Positions 8,224-16,996 of a stretch of DNA of 64,000 nucleotides are shown one piece after another (position 1 is the first letter of the stretch; every line of letters begins with the position of its first letter). The DNA lies in assembly GCA_938002255.1 (NCBI GenBank), contig CALLAL010000007.1:16751-80750 (forward strand). The letters run 5' to 3'. The translations under genes and the position numbers were made by a program. The notes beneath the pieces were generated by a model. The model did no database searches and was not told the origin of the DNA. It saw nothing but the letters and a program-made list of their open reading frames with translations. This DNA comes from an uncultured bacterium (GTDB taxonomy: Bacteria > Desulfobacterota > BSN033 > UBA1163).

Positions 8224-8269
8224 TTCGTTAGTCGGTATGGTTTGATATTTAAAAAAGGAGGGATGGGCT

Positions 8270-8740
8270 ATGGCAAAGGAGCTTGAGTTATGGAAGCCGC
8301 TTAAAGATTTTTCACCGTTAAGGGACTTTGAAAGGATGAGAAAAGAGATGGATCGTCTTTGGGACTCTTTTTTTGAAGGGAGTTTAAAGAAGAGGGGTGA
8401 AGAAAGAGGGGATTGGTTTCCTGCTCTCGATGTTTCTGAGACCAAGAATGATCTTATCGTGAAAACAGAAGTACCTGGTCTTGATCCCAAAGACATAGAT
8501 ATTTCTCTTTCCGATGGAATCCTTACCATTAAGGGTGAGAAAAAGCAGGAAAAAGAGGAAAAGGAAGAAAACTACCATCTGATTGAAAGGAGTTTTGGGT
8601 CATTTTCCCGTTCCATTCGGCTCCCGAAGGATGTGCAGGCTGATAAAATAGGTGCAACCTATAAAAACGGAGTGCTGAAAGTTACTTTACCAAAATCTGA
8701 AGAAGCCAAAAAGAAAGAGATCAAGATCAAAGTTGAATGA
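8270..8740 (+). CDS. Hsp20/alpha-crystallin small heat-shock protein
   Basis: A 156-residue small heat-shock protein, an ATP-independent holdase for unfolding cytoplasmic proteins. A short N-terminal arm (LRDFERMRKEMDRLWDSFF, about 17-35) is followed by the alpha-crystallin domain (about 50-140), beginning WFPALDVSETKNDLIVKTEVPGL. The domain contains GILTIKGEKK, FSRSIRLP and the conserved end KNGVLKVTLPK. A charged Lys/Glu tail follows; the canonical I-x-I end motif appears as IKIKV. AAGGAGGG precedes the ATG. It is transcribed alone, with a terminator after it. Confidence 0.92.
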   Translation: MAKELELWKPLKDFSPLRDFERMRKEMDRLWDSFFEGSLKKRGEERGDWFPALDVSETKNDLIVKTEVPGLDPKDIDISLSDGILTIKGEKKQEKEEKEENYHLIERSFGSFSRSIRLPKDVQADKIGATYKNGVLKVTLPKSEEAKKKEIKIKVE

Positions 8741-8770
8741 ATAGAGTCCTTTTATGAGAGAACCCAAGTG

Positions 8771-8797
8771 AAAGGCACCTTTGTGGTGCCTTTTTGT
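8771..8797 (+). terminator. Rho-independent terminator after hsp20
   Basis: The stem GGCACC/GGTGCC, extended by A-T pairs, has a 5-nt loop and is followed by TTTTTG. Confidence 0.85.
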
Positions 8798-8840
8798 TTC
8801 CTTGAAAATCATCATAGGGAGATGTTACTTTTATCGATAT

Positions 8841-10106
8841 ATGAAATTACGCGTAGGAACCAACTGGGATTTTGGTCTTCTGGATGCCCTTCAGGGAACC
8901 CCGGTCGATGCGGTCTTTGGCAAACTTCCTTTTGATATCATTGGAGGGGCAAGACCTGGGTTCGTACTTCCACAGGTTAATCGAGACTACGTCAAGCGCT
9001 ATATTCATGCCTGCCATCAAAAGGGAATGGAGTTCAGTTATCTCCTCAACGCGCCCTGCCTGGGAAATCTTCAATATTCAAGAAAAGGATACGGCCAGAT
9101 CATCGATCTGCTGGAATGGATTGATCAAGCCGGTGCAGATTCAGTGGTGGTAGGCGTTCCCTATCTCATTGATCTCATCCGAAAACGGTTCCCTCGACTG
9201 AAGGTGAAGGTCTCCACAACCGCAAGGGTGAACACGGTGAGAAAAGCCCTCCAGTATGAGGGTATGGGCGTTGAAGAGATCATCATTGACGAACATATAA
9301 ACCGGGAATTTAAGACGCTCGAGGCCATTCGCAAGGCCGTTCAATGTAATCTTGAAATTCTTGTCAATAATATCTGTCTCTGGCAGTGCCCTTATAACTA
9401 TGAGCATGTAAACCATGACGGCCACGCTTCGAGAGAAGGAGAGGAGGAAGCTAACTGCTATCTTCAGTACCCGGGCTATCTTTGCCTTTATCGTAAACTG
9501 ACGGAGCCGGTGGAACTTCTCAAATCGCCCTGGATTCGACCGGAAGATATCGGCCATTATGAAGCCCTGGGTTACGACCGCTTTAAAATCACCGAAAGGT
9601 TTAAACAGACACCTCTTCTGGTTCAACATGTGAAGGCCTATGAAAACCGGCGTTATGATGGAAATCTTCTCGACCTTTTCACCCTCCCGAGAAAAGGAGC
9701 ATTCACGCCCATCCATCTCGAATATTTTATCAAACCAGAGCATGTCAACATCCTGAAGATCTCAGAATTGGAAAAAGTCTTTGATCTCGAGGTGCGTGAG
9801 CTCATTCAGATGGATAATCGAAAACTGGACGGATTCATTGACCACTTTAGAGAGAGAGACTGCAATCAGACCACCTGTGCCCAATGTCTTTACTGTAATC
9901 AGGTTTTCGAAAAGGTGGCCAGTGTGGATCGGGTTGGAGTAGAGAAAGCTTCTAAGAAAGTCAGAGATTTTTCAGAAAAACTTCTCACAGGAGAGATTTT
10001 CGAATCTCCTCCTTCCCACATCCTCTTCCGGATTCCCCTCGTGAAACCCCTTTTAAAGCGCCTTATTCGATGGCGCTTAAAAAAGGGGCAGCCAATCCAT
10101 CCATAA
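8841..10106 (+). CDS. U32-family peptidase-like protein (possible Fe-S enzyme)
   Basis: A 421-residue TIM-barrel-like protein of the U32 'collagenase' family, which includes the UbiU/UbiV and TrhP-type proteins. The landmarks are VGVPYLIDLIRKRFPRLKVKVST, an NNICLWQCPYNYEH segment, and further cysteines at NCYLQYPGYLCLY and in TTCAQCLYC. These cysteines could ligate a [4Fe-4S] cluster, as in UbiU/V. The ATG at 8841 is used because family-like sequence starts there (MKLRVGTNWDF); the ribosome site (GGGAGA) is weak and distant. It lies 13 nt before a B12-dependent radical SAM gene, so the two are probably co-transcribed and may act together. Substrate unknown; a proteolytic role is doubtful. Confidence 0.75.
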   Translation: MKLRVGTNWDFGLLDALQGTPVDAVFGKLPFDIIGGARPGFVLPQVNRDYVKRYIHACHQKGMEFSYLLNAPCLGNLQYSRKGYGQIIDLLEWIDQAGADSVVVGVPYLIDLIRKRFPRLKVKVSTTARVNTVRKALQYEGMGVEEIIIDEHINREFKTLEAIRKAVQCNLEILVNNICLWQCPYNYEHVNHDGHASREGEEEANCYLQYPGYLCLYRKLTEPVELLKSPWIRPEDIGHYEALGYDRFKITERFKQTPLLVQHVKAYENRRYDGNLLDLFTLPRKGAFTPIHLEYFIKPEHVNILKISELEKVFDLEVRELIQMDNRKLDGFIDHFRERDCNQTTCAQCLYCNQVFEKVASVDRVGVEKASKKVRDFSEKLLTGEIFESPPSHILFRIPLVKPLLKRLIRWRLKKGQPIHP

Positions 10107-10119
10107 GGAAATAGAGGCG

Positions 10120-11625
10120 ATGCGATTTCTTCTGATTGATCCTCCTCACAAAATCTGGACCATTCTCCGAGCCTGGGTGCCCTCGCCTGGATGCCTTCAG
10201 TTACTGGCTTATCTCGAAAGAGAAGGACTCGATATCGAATTTATGGACTGCACTGTCAATGATCATCCTTGGGGAGATCTTGAAGAGAAAATTCGAAAAG
10301 AGAAGCCAGACGTGGTTGGTATCTCTGTGAGCTGCACGGCCTTCATTTACGATGGGATGAACTCGGCCAACCTTATTAAAGCGCTGAGCCCGAAAACGAC
10401 GATCATCATGGGGGGAGAGCATCCTTCCTTTATGGCTGAGGAAACGCTGAGAGATTGTCCAGCCATTGACTACATCTGTGTCGGAGAAGGGGAGGTCACC
10501 CTTACGGAGTTCCTCAAAGCCCTTGAAAAGAAGGAGGATCTCTCAAAGGTTCTGGGCCTTGCCTATCTTGACGAGAGAGGAAACTTCGTTTACACGGGCG
10601 ATCGGCCTTTTATCGAAAATCTTGATACTCTGCCTCTCCCCGCCTACCATCTGGCGAAGATGGAACATCCTTACATCGGCATCCCCTCGGAAGGCGCCAG
10701 AGGGCTGGTCGTCAACTTCTCAAGGGGATGTACGTTTGACTGTTCCTTTTGTTCTGAGTCAGCCTTCTATAAGAGAAGGTGGAGAAAAAAGAGCCCAAAA
10801 GTGATCGCCGATGAACTCCAGCTTTTAAAGGAACAATACAACCGTAATATTTTCTATGTAGGAGACAACACCTTCAATGTCACCCGTGACCAGGGGGTCG
10901 GATTCATCGAGGAAATGCTTAAGAGAAAGACCCACCAGCGTTTCTGGCTCCAGTCGAGAGCGGATCTCATCCTTCGGGATGAAGACCTGCTGGATGGTTT
11001 CCGGGAGGCAGGGGTCTATCAATTCATGTTGGGACTCGAATACCACACGGATAAGGTCTTAAAAGACATCAACAAGAGGCATTCGATTGAACAGGCCGTT
11101 CAGGCGATGCAACTTCTAAAAAAACACAAGTTGATGGTCATGGCCACTTTGCTGATCGGACACTGGGAGGAGACAGAGGAAGATCGGGATGCCTTCCTCA
11201 AATTTTTTGGGAAGTATGTGGACCATTTTGGCCTCAATATCATCACTCCTATTCCCGGAACTCCCCTCTTTAATAAAATGAAACAGATGGGGCGGATTAA
11301 GGACTGGGAGTATCGGAATTACGATTACCTTCACGCGGTCATGCCCACCAGAGAAGTGGATGACCTGGAACAGCTCAACTTTATCTACAAGAACCTTATG
11401 AGACGCTACTACTGGCGTCCGCGGGAACTCGTCAAACTCTTCTCTCCGAATCCAATCCTGAGACATCATCATCGTTACTATATTACAAAAGTGGCGTTCA
11501 ATATCATGATGCATGAAATCTTTGGCCACCCGATGTGGGTGCAACCTAATTATCAGGAATACCGTGACTATCTGGTAGAAAGAGGAGAAGCGCTGCCGCC
11601 GGAATTGATAAGGTTGGCTAAATAG
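10120..11625 (+). CDS. B12-binding radical SAM protein
   Basis: A 501-residue enzyme. Residues 1 to about 150 form a cobalamin-binding Rossmann domain (PDVVGISVSCTAF, then IIMGGEHPSFMAEE). A radical SAM TIM barrel follows, with the cluster motif in FSRGCTFDCSFCSESAF. Members use SAM and cobalamin for methylations or ring rearrangements in lipid, cofactor and tetrapyrrole synthesis (BchE/HpnJ-like groups). The C-terminal ~130 residues are basic and aromatic with no recognisable domain. It is co-oriented with the U32-like gene 13 nt upstream, and its 3' end overlaps a convergent small gene by 58 nt. The product cannot be predicted. Confidence 0.85.
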   Translation: MRFLLIDPPHKIWTILRAWVPSPGCLQLLAYLEREGLDIEFMDCTVNDHPWGDLEEKIRKEKPDVVGISVSCTAFIYDGMNSANLIKALSPKTTIIMGGEHPSFMAEETLRDCPAIDYICVGEGEVTLTEFLKALEKKEDLSKVLGLAYLDERGNFVYTGDRPFIENLDTLPLPAYHLAKMEHPYIGIPSEGARGLVVNFSRGCTFDCSFCSESAFYKRRWRKKSPKVIADELQLLKEQYNRNIFYVGDNTFNVTRDQGVGFIEEMLKRKTHQRFWLQSRADLILRDEDLLDGFREAGVYQFMLGLEYHTDKVLKDINKRHSIEQAVQAMQLLKKHKLMVMATLLIGHWEETEEDRDAFLKFFGKYVDHFGLNIITPIPGTPLFNKMKQMGRIKDWEYRNYDYLHAVMPTREVDDLEQLNFIYKNLMRRYYWRPRELVKLFSPNPILRHHHRYYITKVAFNIMMHEIFGHPMWVQPNYQEYRDYLVERGEALPPELIRLAK

Positions 11626-11945
11626 TCATACCATTCTTTCTGTAAAGCGATTCTCCGCCGGGGGATGATCGCCACAGGCGCAAATCGGAGGGTGAAGGAC
11701 TTCCCGTTTGGATCTTGAAACGTCAGATTGAAAAGTGTTGTATCCGTTCCATAATAATTGTCCCGCGTGAGAAAAATCTTCTCCATTTTTGATAAGGGTA
11801 TTTTCAAATCGATTCTATCTCCTCCTTTTCCTTCAGGCACCTGGAAACAGACCCTTTCTCCCTCTAACCAAAGTTGACCTTTTCTCCTGGTCCCTTTGAT
11901 AGGGAGCCCCCCATAATAATAGGCTTTGCAGCGTCTTGGAGTCAT
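11568..11945 (-). CDS. Conserved-looking 125-residue protein, PH-like fold suspected
   Basis: A 125-residue protein not assigned to a named family. Its pattern (GQLWLEGERVCFQVPEG, IPLSKMEKIFLTRD, FNLTFQDPNGKSFTLRF, then a C-terminal helix with W and Y) resembles bacterial pleckstrin-homology-like or GRAM-like small domains. It would be cytoplasmic, with no signal peptide. It overlaps the 3' end of the convergent radical SAM gene by 58 nt, which lowers certainty. The ribosome site before the ATG is poor. Confidence 0.5.
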   Translation of the reverse strand: MTPRRCKAYYYGGLPIKGTRRKGQLWLEGERVCFQVPEGKGGDRIDLKIPLSKMEKIFLTRDNYYGTDTTLFNLTFQDPNGKSFTLRFAPVAIIPRRRIALQKEWYDYLANLINSGGSASPLSTR

Positions 11946-12028
11946 AAATGAATTAATAGCATTGAAACTCTGTTAAATCAATAGGATGAAGATATTGAAC
12001 GCTGCCTTTGGCACTTCAGGATACCGGG

Positions 12029-12757
12029 TTAGGGATTAGCCAGTTGATTAAAGAAGGTGTTGATGATGCGAAACGTATCGGTCAAGAAAAGGATTCCGAT
12101 TACAACCAAGAAGATACCACTGATCAAAGTAATCCATCTCATATATCTTTTGATCCGATCAAACGTCGAAAGAAAAGAGTTGAAAGCAAGAGAAGAAAGG
12201 AAGAAGGGAATCCCGAGCCCCATTGAATAGACGGCAAGCAACAGAATTCCGGTGGTGAGGTTCTGAGCCGTACTCGCATAAATGAGAATGGTGGAGAGAA
12301 TGGGGCCGATACAGGGGGTCCAACCTGCAGCAAAGACTACCCCTACTAAAAACGAACCCAAGTAACCAAAGGGCTTTTTCCTCAATTCAATTCGCCTCTC
12401 CATCTGGAGAAAAGGGATGCGGATCAACCCGGTGAAGTGGATCCCCAAAAGAATGATGAGTCCCCCCCCCACCTTCATGATGATATCTTGATATTCCACC
12501 AAGATCTGTCCGAGGTAAGAGGCAGAAGCTCCCATCAGGATAAAGATCGTGGAAAAACCGATTATGAAACACAGGGAATGAAGCGTGGTGGCCCATCTCA
12601 ATCTTCCCTGGCTTTTAGCGTCGGTCAGTTCTTTGAAAGAGACCCCCGTCACATAGGTGATGTAAGAAGGAACAAGGGGAAGGACACACGGGGAGATAAA
12701 GGAAAGGATTCCCGCAGTAAAAGCAATCAATATCGAAACGTCCTGTTGTGGGTTCAT
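12029..12757 (-). CDS. ccdA: CcdA-type thiol-disulfide transmembrane transporter
   Basis: A 242-residue inner-membrane protein with six predicted membrane segments. The two redox cysteines sit in ISPCVLPLVPSY and WTPCIGPILS, the signature of CcdA/DsbD central domains. It passes reducing power from cytoplasmic thioredoxin to periplasmic acceptors for cytochrome c maturation or disulfide reduction. Length matches CcdA rather than full DsbD (no thioredoxin or N-terminal domain). No cytochrome c assembly gene is adjacent. It is transcribed divergently from the MTH1187-type gene. Confidence 0.9.
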   Translation of the reverse strand: MNPQQDVSILIAFTAGILSFISPCVLPLVPSYITYVTGVSFKELTDAKSQGRLRWATTLHSLCFIIGFSTIFILMGASASYLGQILVEYQDIIMKVGGGLIILLGIHFTGLIRIPFLQMERRIELRKKPFGYLGSFLVGVVFAAGWTPCIGPILSTILIYASTAQNLTTGILLLAVYSMGLGIPFFLSSLAFNSFLSTFDRIKRYMRWITLISGIFLVVIGILFLTDTFRIINTFFNQLANP

Positions 12758-12817
12758 CTCCGTTAAACTCTATGTTAATATATTTTGACAAAAAGGGGAA
12801 GACTTTTTTAAATGCGT

Positions 12818-12846
12818 TTGACAACTAACGGTCACAATGGTAATTA
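12818..12846 (+). promoter_or_regulatory. Candidate promoter of the MTH1187-type gene
   Basis: TTGACA, 17 nt, TAATTA, with a consensus TATAAT overlapping slightly downstream at 12845-12850. A second TTGACA at 12785 could drive another start. The predicted leader is about 90 nt. Confidence 0.4.
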
Positions 12847-12936
12847 TAATGCAATAAGAATCATCTGATGCTCCTTTTTCGGGTTCACCGATCGGAGGTC
12901 ACGATCGTAAGTAAAATATCAGAGGAGGTAAAGACG

Positions 12937-13245
12937 ATGGCGATTCTTGATGTCAGTATCGTTCCTATTGGAACACCGGGGACAAGTCTGAGCCCCTATG
13001 TGGCCGATTGTGTTCGGGTGCTTCAGAAGGAAAAAAAGATCAAACATGAGCTCACCTCGATGGGATCCAATCTGGAAGGGGATCTCAAAGAACTCATCCG
13101 TGTCGTCATGAAAATGCACGAAACGCCTTTCAAAAAAGGCGTCAAAAGAGTGTTAACCACCATTCGGATCGACGATCGGCGGGACAAGAAAGGAACCATG
13201 GAGGGGAAGAAAAAGGCGGTAGAAATCAAATTAAGAAAAAAATAA
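12937..13245 (+). CDS. MTH1187/YkoF-type thiamine-binding protein
   Basis: A 102-residue protein of the MTH1187 family (ferredoxin-like fold, thiamine-binding protein PF01910). It opens with MAILDVSIVPIGTPG and continues with SLSPYVADCVRVLQ, KHELTSMGSNLEG and VKRVLTTIRIDDRRD. Members bind thiamine or related compounds and form tetramers. AGAGGAGG stands ahead of the ATG at 12937; the longer frame upstream is unlikely to be translated. The following MBL-fold gene is 52 nt away and probably co-transcribed. Confidence 0.9.
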   Translation: MAILDVSIVPIGTPGTSLSPYVADCVRVLQKEKKIKHELTSMGSNLEGDLKELIRVVMKMHETPFKKGVKRVLTTIRIDDRRDKKGTMEGKKKAVEIKLRKK

Positions 13246-13297
13246 GCCCAGCGTCGTTCAGGGTTCATGGTCGATCATCTATTCAAAGGAGGGTCCT

Positions 13298-13954
13298 ATG
13301 AAGATTAAATGGTATGGGCATGCAGCATTTTTAATTACCTCCGATCAGGGGATCAAGATCATCCTCGACCCTTATGAACCGGGTGCCTTTGGAGGCCAGC
13401 TCTCCTATGGAAAGATCCCTGACCAGGCCGATGTGGTATTGGTCAGCCATGATCATGCAGATCATAATGACACGAAGAGCCTCCCGGGATCACCCCAGGT
13501 GGTGAAAGGAAGTGGTTCAAAAACCGTTAAAGGAATTATCGTGAAAGGTGTCGCCACCTATCATGATCCATCCAAGGGAAGCGAACGGGGAGCCAATACC
13601 ATCTATAATCTACAGGTCGATGGAATCCAGGTTTGCCACCTCGGTGATCTGGGACATGGTTTGAGCGAAAAAGAAGTTAAGGAAATTGGTCCGGTGGACA
13701 TCCTCCTACTTCCAGTAGGAGGTTTTTTTACCATCGATGCCAAGGAAGCCTCCCGCATTGTGGATCAGATCAAACCGAAGGTGGTCATCCCTATGCATTT
13801 CAAAACAGAGAAATGTGGTTTTCCAATTGCATCGGTGGATGATTTCCTCAAAGGAAAATCGGGGATCAAAAGGACAAACACCAGCGAGGTTACGTTTCAA
13901 AAAGAGACCCTCCCCCAGAAGATGGAAATCATTGTCCTGGAGCATGCTCTGTAA
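13298..13954 (+). CDS. UPF0173-type MBL-fold metal-dependent hydrolase
   Basis: A 218-residue metallo-beta-lactamase-fold protein of the UlaG/UPF0173 group. The metal site is visible as VSHDHADHND, with further histidines in ATYHDPSKG, CHLGDLGHGL and VIPMHFKTEKCG. It starts MKIKWYGHAAF, typical of this group. Some relatives hydrolyse phosphorylated sugar lactones; the substrate here is unknown. AAAGGAGGG lies before the ATG. Its stop is 7 nt before the hpt start, so it shares a message with hpt. Confidence 0.88.
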   Translation: MKIKWYGHAAFLITSDQGIKIILDPYEPGAFGGQLSYGKIPDQADVVLVSHDHADHNDTKSLPGSPQVVKGSGSKTVKGIIVKGVATYHDPSKGSERGANTIYNLQVDGIQVCHLGDLGHGLSEKEVKEIGPVDILLLPVGGFFTIDAKEASRIVDQIKPKVVIPMHFKTEKCGFPIASVDDFLKGKSGIKRTNTSEVTFQKETLPQKMEIIVLEHAL

Positions 13955-13961
13955 TCAGTCT

Positions 13962-14504
13962 ATGGATCAGCCTGTCCTGCACCGTTTGATCACGGCAGAC
14001 GAAATCGCCTTGATCATCAAGAAACTTGGAGACCAAATCTCCCGGGATTACTCAGGTAAGGAACTCATCCTGGTTTGCATTCTCAAAGGGGCCTTCATGT
14101 TTCTTTCCGATCTGATCCGCCACCTTCCGATGCCGGTGAAGATCGATTTCGTGCGGTTGGCCAGTTATGGTGCAGGAACCAAAACCTCTGGATGGGTGGA
14201 GATTACAAAGGATATCGAAACGCCCATCGAGGGGAAAGATGTCCTTATCATTGAAGATATTGTGGATAGCGGTCGAACCCTTCAATTCCTAAAAGAACGG
14301 CTGGAACTCTCTCACCCCCGCTCCGTAAAGATCTGCACGCTTTTAGATAAAAAGGCGCGGAGGGAGGTGAACATTGACGCAGACTATGTCGGGAAAGAGA
14401 TCGGAAATGTCTTTGTGGTAGGCTATGGCATTGACTTCAACGAATCGTATCGCAACCTTCCTGAAATCTATTATGTCGCACCTTCTCAGAATGACCAACC
14501 CTAA
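13962..14504 (+). CDS. hpt: Hypoxanthine phosphoribosyltransferase
   Basis: A 180-residue purine-salvage enzyme that makes IMP or GMP from the base and PRPP. The PRPP-binding loop is VLIIEDIVDSGRTL, the early loop is ILVCILKGAFMF, and VRLASYGAGTKTSG and VGYGIDFNESYRNLPEI are family signatures. The start at 13962 is preferred; an alternative ATG at 13944 would overlap the upstream gene. Neither has a good ribosome site, so coupling to the preceding stop is likely. Its last 14 nt overlap the next gene. Confidence 0.93.
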   Translation: MDQPVLHRLITADEIALIIKKLGDQISRDYSGKELILVCILKGAFMFLSDLIRHLPMPVKIDFVRLASYGAGTKTSGWVEITKDIETPIEGKDVLIIEDIVDSGRTLQFLKERLELSHPRSVKICTLLDKKARREVNIDADYVGKEIGNVFVVGYGIDFNESYRNLPEIYYVAPSQNDQP

Positions 14505-16308
14505 AATATTCTTTATTGTCCTTACCCTCCTGCTCTGTTCGATTGCCTTAAAGACCTCTGTTTTCCCCCAGCCAAAATCCTCTACTCCAGAGGATTCATT
14601 TCTGTTCAGAGAAGGTGAAATCCATTACTCAAAAGGAGAGATAGAAAAAGCCCTCTGGCGCTTTAAAAGCCTGACTACCGACTATCCCCGAAGTCCTCTC
14701 TTTCATGAAGCTAAATTTAGAATGGCTCTCTGCTATACTCAACTGAAAAGGCATCGGGAGGCCATTCGAGCGCTCAACGACCTTCTTCCTACGTTTCTTT
14801 CTCCAGCCCGTATGCTCCAGGTCTTTTCGCTTCTTGGTGATAATTACTTTGAATTGAAAGATCGGACTCAAGCCCTGCTTTGGTACGGGAAAGGCCTTCT
14901 CATTCAAGGGCAATCTCACGATGAATTGAAAAAAAAGGTGAGAACAATCATTGATAGCTTTGATACCGAGGAGGAACTGAACCAGGTTGAGTTAACTTAC
15001 CGGGGGGCCTATGCTGGAGGATATGCCAAACTTAAAATTGCACAGAAAGCAAAGGCGATGGGATACGATGCCATCGCTAGAAAGATCTTCAATGAGATCG
15101 AAAAAGAATATTCTCAAATGGATTATGTGGCTCAGGTGAAGAAGGAATCGGAAACCACCCCTCCTCCAAAAAAATCAAAATATGTCGTCGGGGTTGTCCT
15201 TCCTTTAAGTGGAATCCATAAACCTTTTGGGGAGAAGGTTCTCCAGGCCATTCGTTTAGCCTTCAAGGAGAAGGACGGACCGGTGCAGAATCCTCTTGCC
15301 TTTCTGTCGATTCGTGATTCCAAAGGGACAGGTTCAGAGGTTGAAAAGGCAATTGAAGAATTGGTAAAGGGAGAGAAAGCCATTGCCATTATCGGGCCAC
15401 TGCTCAGCATCACCGGGGATCAGGCAGCAAGGAAAGTTCAACACCTCAACATTCCTTTGCTCAGCCTTACTCAGAAAGAACCTTCCTCCTTAAAAGGAGA
15501 CTACTTCTTCCAGAATTCTCTCACCCCCATCGATCAGATCCAAACCCTGTTATCCTTTGCGATGAAGGTGCTCCGTCTTCGAACATTTGCTGTCTTTTAT
15601 CCCAACTCACCCTATGGGCTCCACTTTAAAAACCTCTTCAGTCAGGAAGTGGCCCGTCAGGGGGGTAAAATGATCGGTTCGGTCATTTATCAGGAAGGTC
15701 AGACCGATTTTCGCCAGGAAATCAAAGGATTCTTTAAGGTAGAACCCGTCCATCAGGAAGGGGGAGGAAAAAGAAAGGAAGAGGAGTTTAAACAGAGGCT
15801 TTTTGTTGATGGATTATTTATTCCGGATACCCATGATCGGGTGGGAACCCTTCTCACCCAATTTGCCTATTTTGATATTCAGGGGATAACCTTTCTTGGA
15901 ACAAATGCCTGGAATGGGCCGGAGTTAATCAAGATCGCTGGCCGGGCTGCAGAAGGAGCCCTCTTTGTGGATGCCTTTTCAAAAGGTCCATGGGTAAGGG
16001 ATTTTATCGATGAATTTCAGAGGGAGTATCGTCGTGAACCGGATACGCTCGAAGCCATTGCCTACGATGGAGCAAAATTTTTAAGAGACATCCTAAAAAC
16101 GAAAGGTCCCTCTTCCCCTGCCGAATTAAAGGAAGAATTGAGCAGATATACTTCCTTTCAGGGAGTCTCAGGACTCAAAGGTTTTAGAGAAGATGGAAAG
16201 GCTATTCGAAACCTCTCGATCCTGAGAGTGAAGAACGGGAAGATCGAACCCTATGATTCATCCCGAGCCGGAGTTGAACCGGAGGGTTCAAGGAGAGAAG
16301 GTTCATAG
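14491..16308 (+). CDS. TPR-periplasmic-binding fusion, LpoA-like penicillin-binding-protein activator
   Basis: A 605-residue exported protein. A signal peptide (about 1-27) is followed by tetratricopeptide-like helices (about 35-220; EGEIHYSKGEIEKALWRFKSL, LALCY-like repeats). A type-1 periplasmic-binding domain then runs from about 230 to the end (YVVGVVLPLSGIHKPFGEKVL, AIIGPLLSITGD, FAVFYPNSPYG). This order is that of LpoA, the outer-membrane activator of PBP1A in gammaproteobacteria. Here there is no clear lipobox and the organism is probably not gammaproteobacterial, so an amino-acid-type sensor role is also possible. The start at 14491 gives the signal peptide and overlaps the hpt stop by 14 nt. 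Confidence 0.8.
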   Translation: MTNPKIFFIVLTLLLCSIALKTSVFPQPKSSTPEDSFLFREGEIHYSKGEIEKALWRFKSLTTDYPRSPLFHEAKFRMALCYTQLKRHREAIRALNDLLPTFLSPARMLQVFSLLGDNYFELKDRTQALLWYGKGLLIQGQSHDELKKKVRTIIDSFDTEEELNQVELTYRGAYAGGYAKLKIAQKAKAMGYDAIARKIFNEIEKEYSQMDYVAQVKKESETTPPPKKSKYVVGVVLPLSGIHKPFGEKVLQAIRLAFKEKDGPVQNPLAFLSIRDSKGTGSEVEKAIEELVKGEKAIAIIGPLLSITGDQAARKVQHLNIPLLSLTQKEPSSLKGDYFFQNSLTPIDQIQTLLSFAMKVLRLRTFAVFYPNSPYGLHFKNLFSQEVARQGGKMIGSVIYQEGQTDFRQEIKGFFKVEPVHQEGGGKRKEEEFKQRLFVDGLFIPDTHDRVGTLLTQFAYFDIQGITFLGTNAWNGPELIKIAGRAAEGALFVDAFSKGPWVRDFIDEFQREYRREPDTLEAIAYDGAKFLRDILKTKGPSSPAELKEELSRYTSFQGVSGLKGFREDGKAIRNLSILRVKNGKIEPYDSSRAGVEPEGSRREGS

Positions 16309-16317
16309 GATAAAGAA

Positions 16318-16986
16318 ATGGAATTCCTACACTCCTGGGATGTCAGCATCGAAGAAGCCTTTCAGATTCAGAAAGATCTGAGTGGGCGTGTCGTTCTCAA
16401 GAATAGATTGTCAGAGGTGAAGACGGTCGCAGGATCAGATGTTGCCTATGCGAGAGGTGGGACCTTTCTCTTTGGGGCCATGGTTGTTCTCTCCTATCCA
16501 GGGCTCAAACCCCTCGATTGGGTCCTGGCGTCCGGGAAAGTCACATTCCCTTATCTCCCGGGCCTGTTTAGCTTTCGTGAGGGACCTGTTCTTGTCAAAG
16601 TATTTAACAGACTGAAGGTCAAACCCGATCTCATCCTCTTCGATGGCCACGGAATCGCCCATCCAAGGAGGTTTGGATTAGCTTCCCATATGGGGCTCTG
16701 GTTTGATCTCCCCTCAGTAGGTTGTGCCAGAACGTCTCTGCTTAAGGACTTTACTTCTCCCGAGAGTTCCCAAGGAAGTTTTGCGTGGGTTTATCTAAAA
16801 GGTGAAAGAGTGGGCGCGGCTCTTAGGACAAGGCAGGGCGTTAAGCCAGTCTTCGTCTCGCCGGGTCACCGGATAGATCTTAGGACCAGTATTCATTTTA
16901 TTCTATCGATGTGCAGGCAATATAGAATCCCTGAACCCCTGCGTCTTGCACATCAGCTCTCACGGAGTCTGGAGATCCACGATTGA
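16318..16986 (+). CDS. nfi: Endonuclease V (deoxyinosine 3' endonuclease)
   Basis: A 222-residue DNA repair nuclease that nicks DNA one base 3' to deoxyinosine. Catalytic-site motifs are VAGSDVAYARG (first Asp), FPYLPGLFSFREGPV (wedge and catalytic Glu) and LFDGHGIAHPRRFGLASHMGL (second Asp). Length is normal. It starts 9 nt after the preceding stop and is probably co-transcribed. It ends 10 nt from the convergent aminotransferase gene. Substrate preference (DNA or also inosine-containing RNA) is not visible. Confidence 0.93.
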   Translation: MEFLHSWDVSIEEAFQIQKDLSGRVVLKNRLSEVKTVAGSDVAYARGGTFLFGAMVVLSYPGLKPLDWVLASGKVTFPYLPGLFSFREGPVLVKVFNRLKVKPDLILFDGHGIAHPRRFGLASHMGLWFDLPSVGCARTSLLKDFTSPESSQGSFAWVYLKGERVGAALRTRQGVKPVFVSPGHRIDLRTSIHFILSMCRQYRIPEPLRLAHQLSRSLEIHD

Positions 16987-16996
16987 GACCTCACCC

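Noticed and set aside
9141..9743. Open frame of about 200 codons on the minus strand
   Set aside because: Antisense to the U32-like gene, with no recognisable motifs or start signals.
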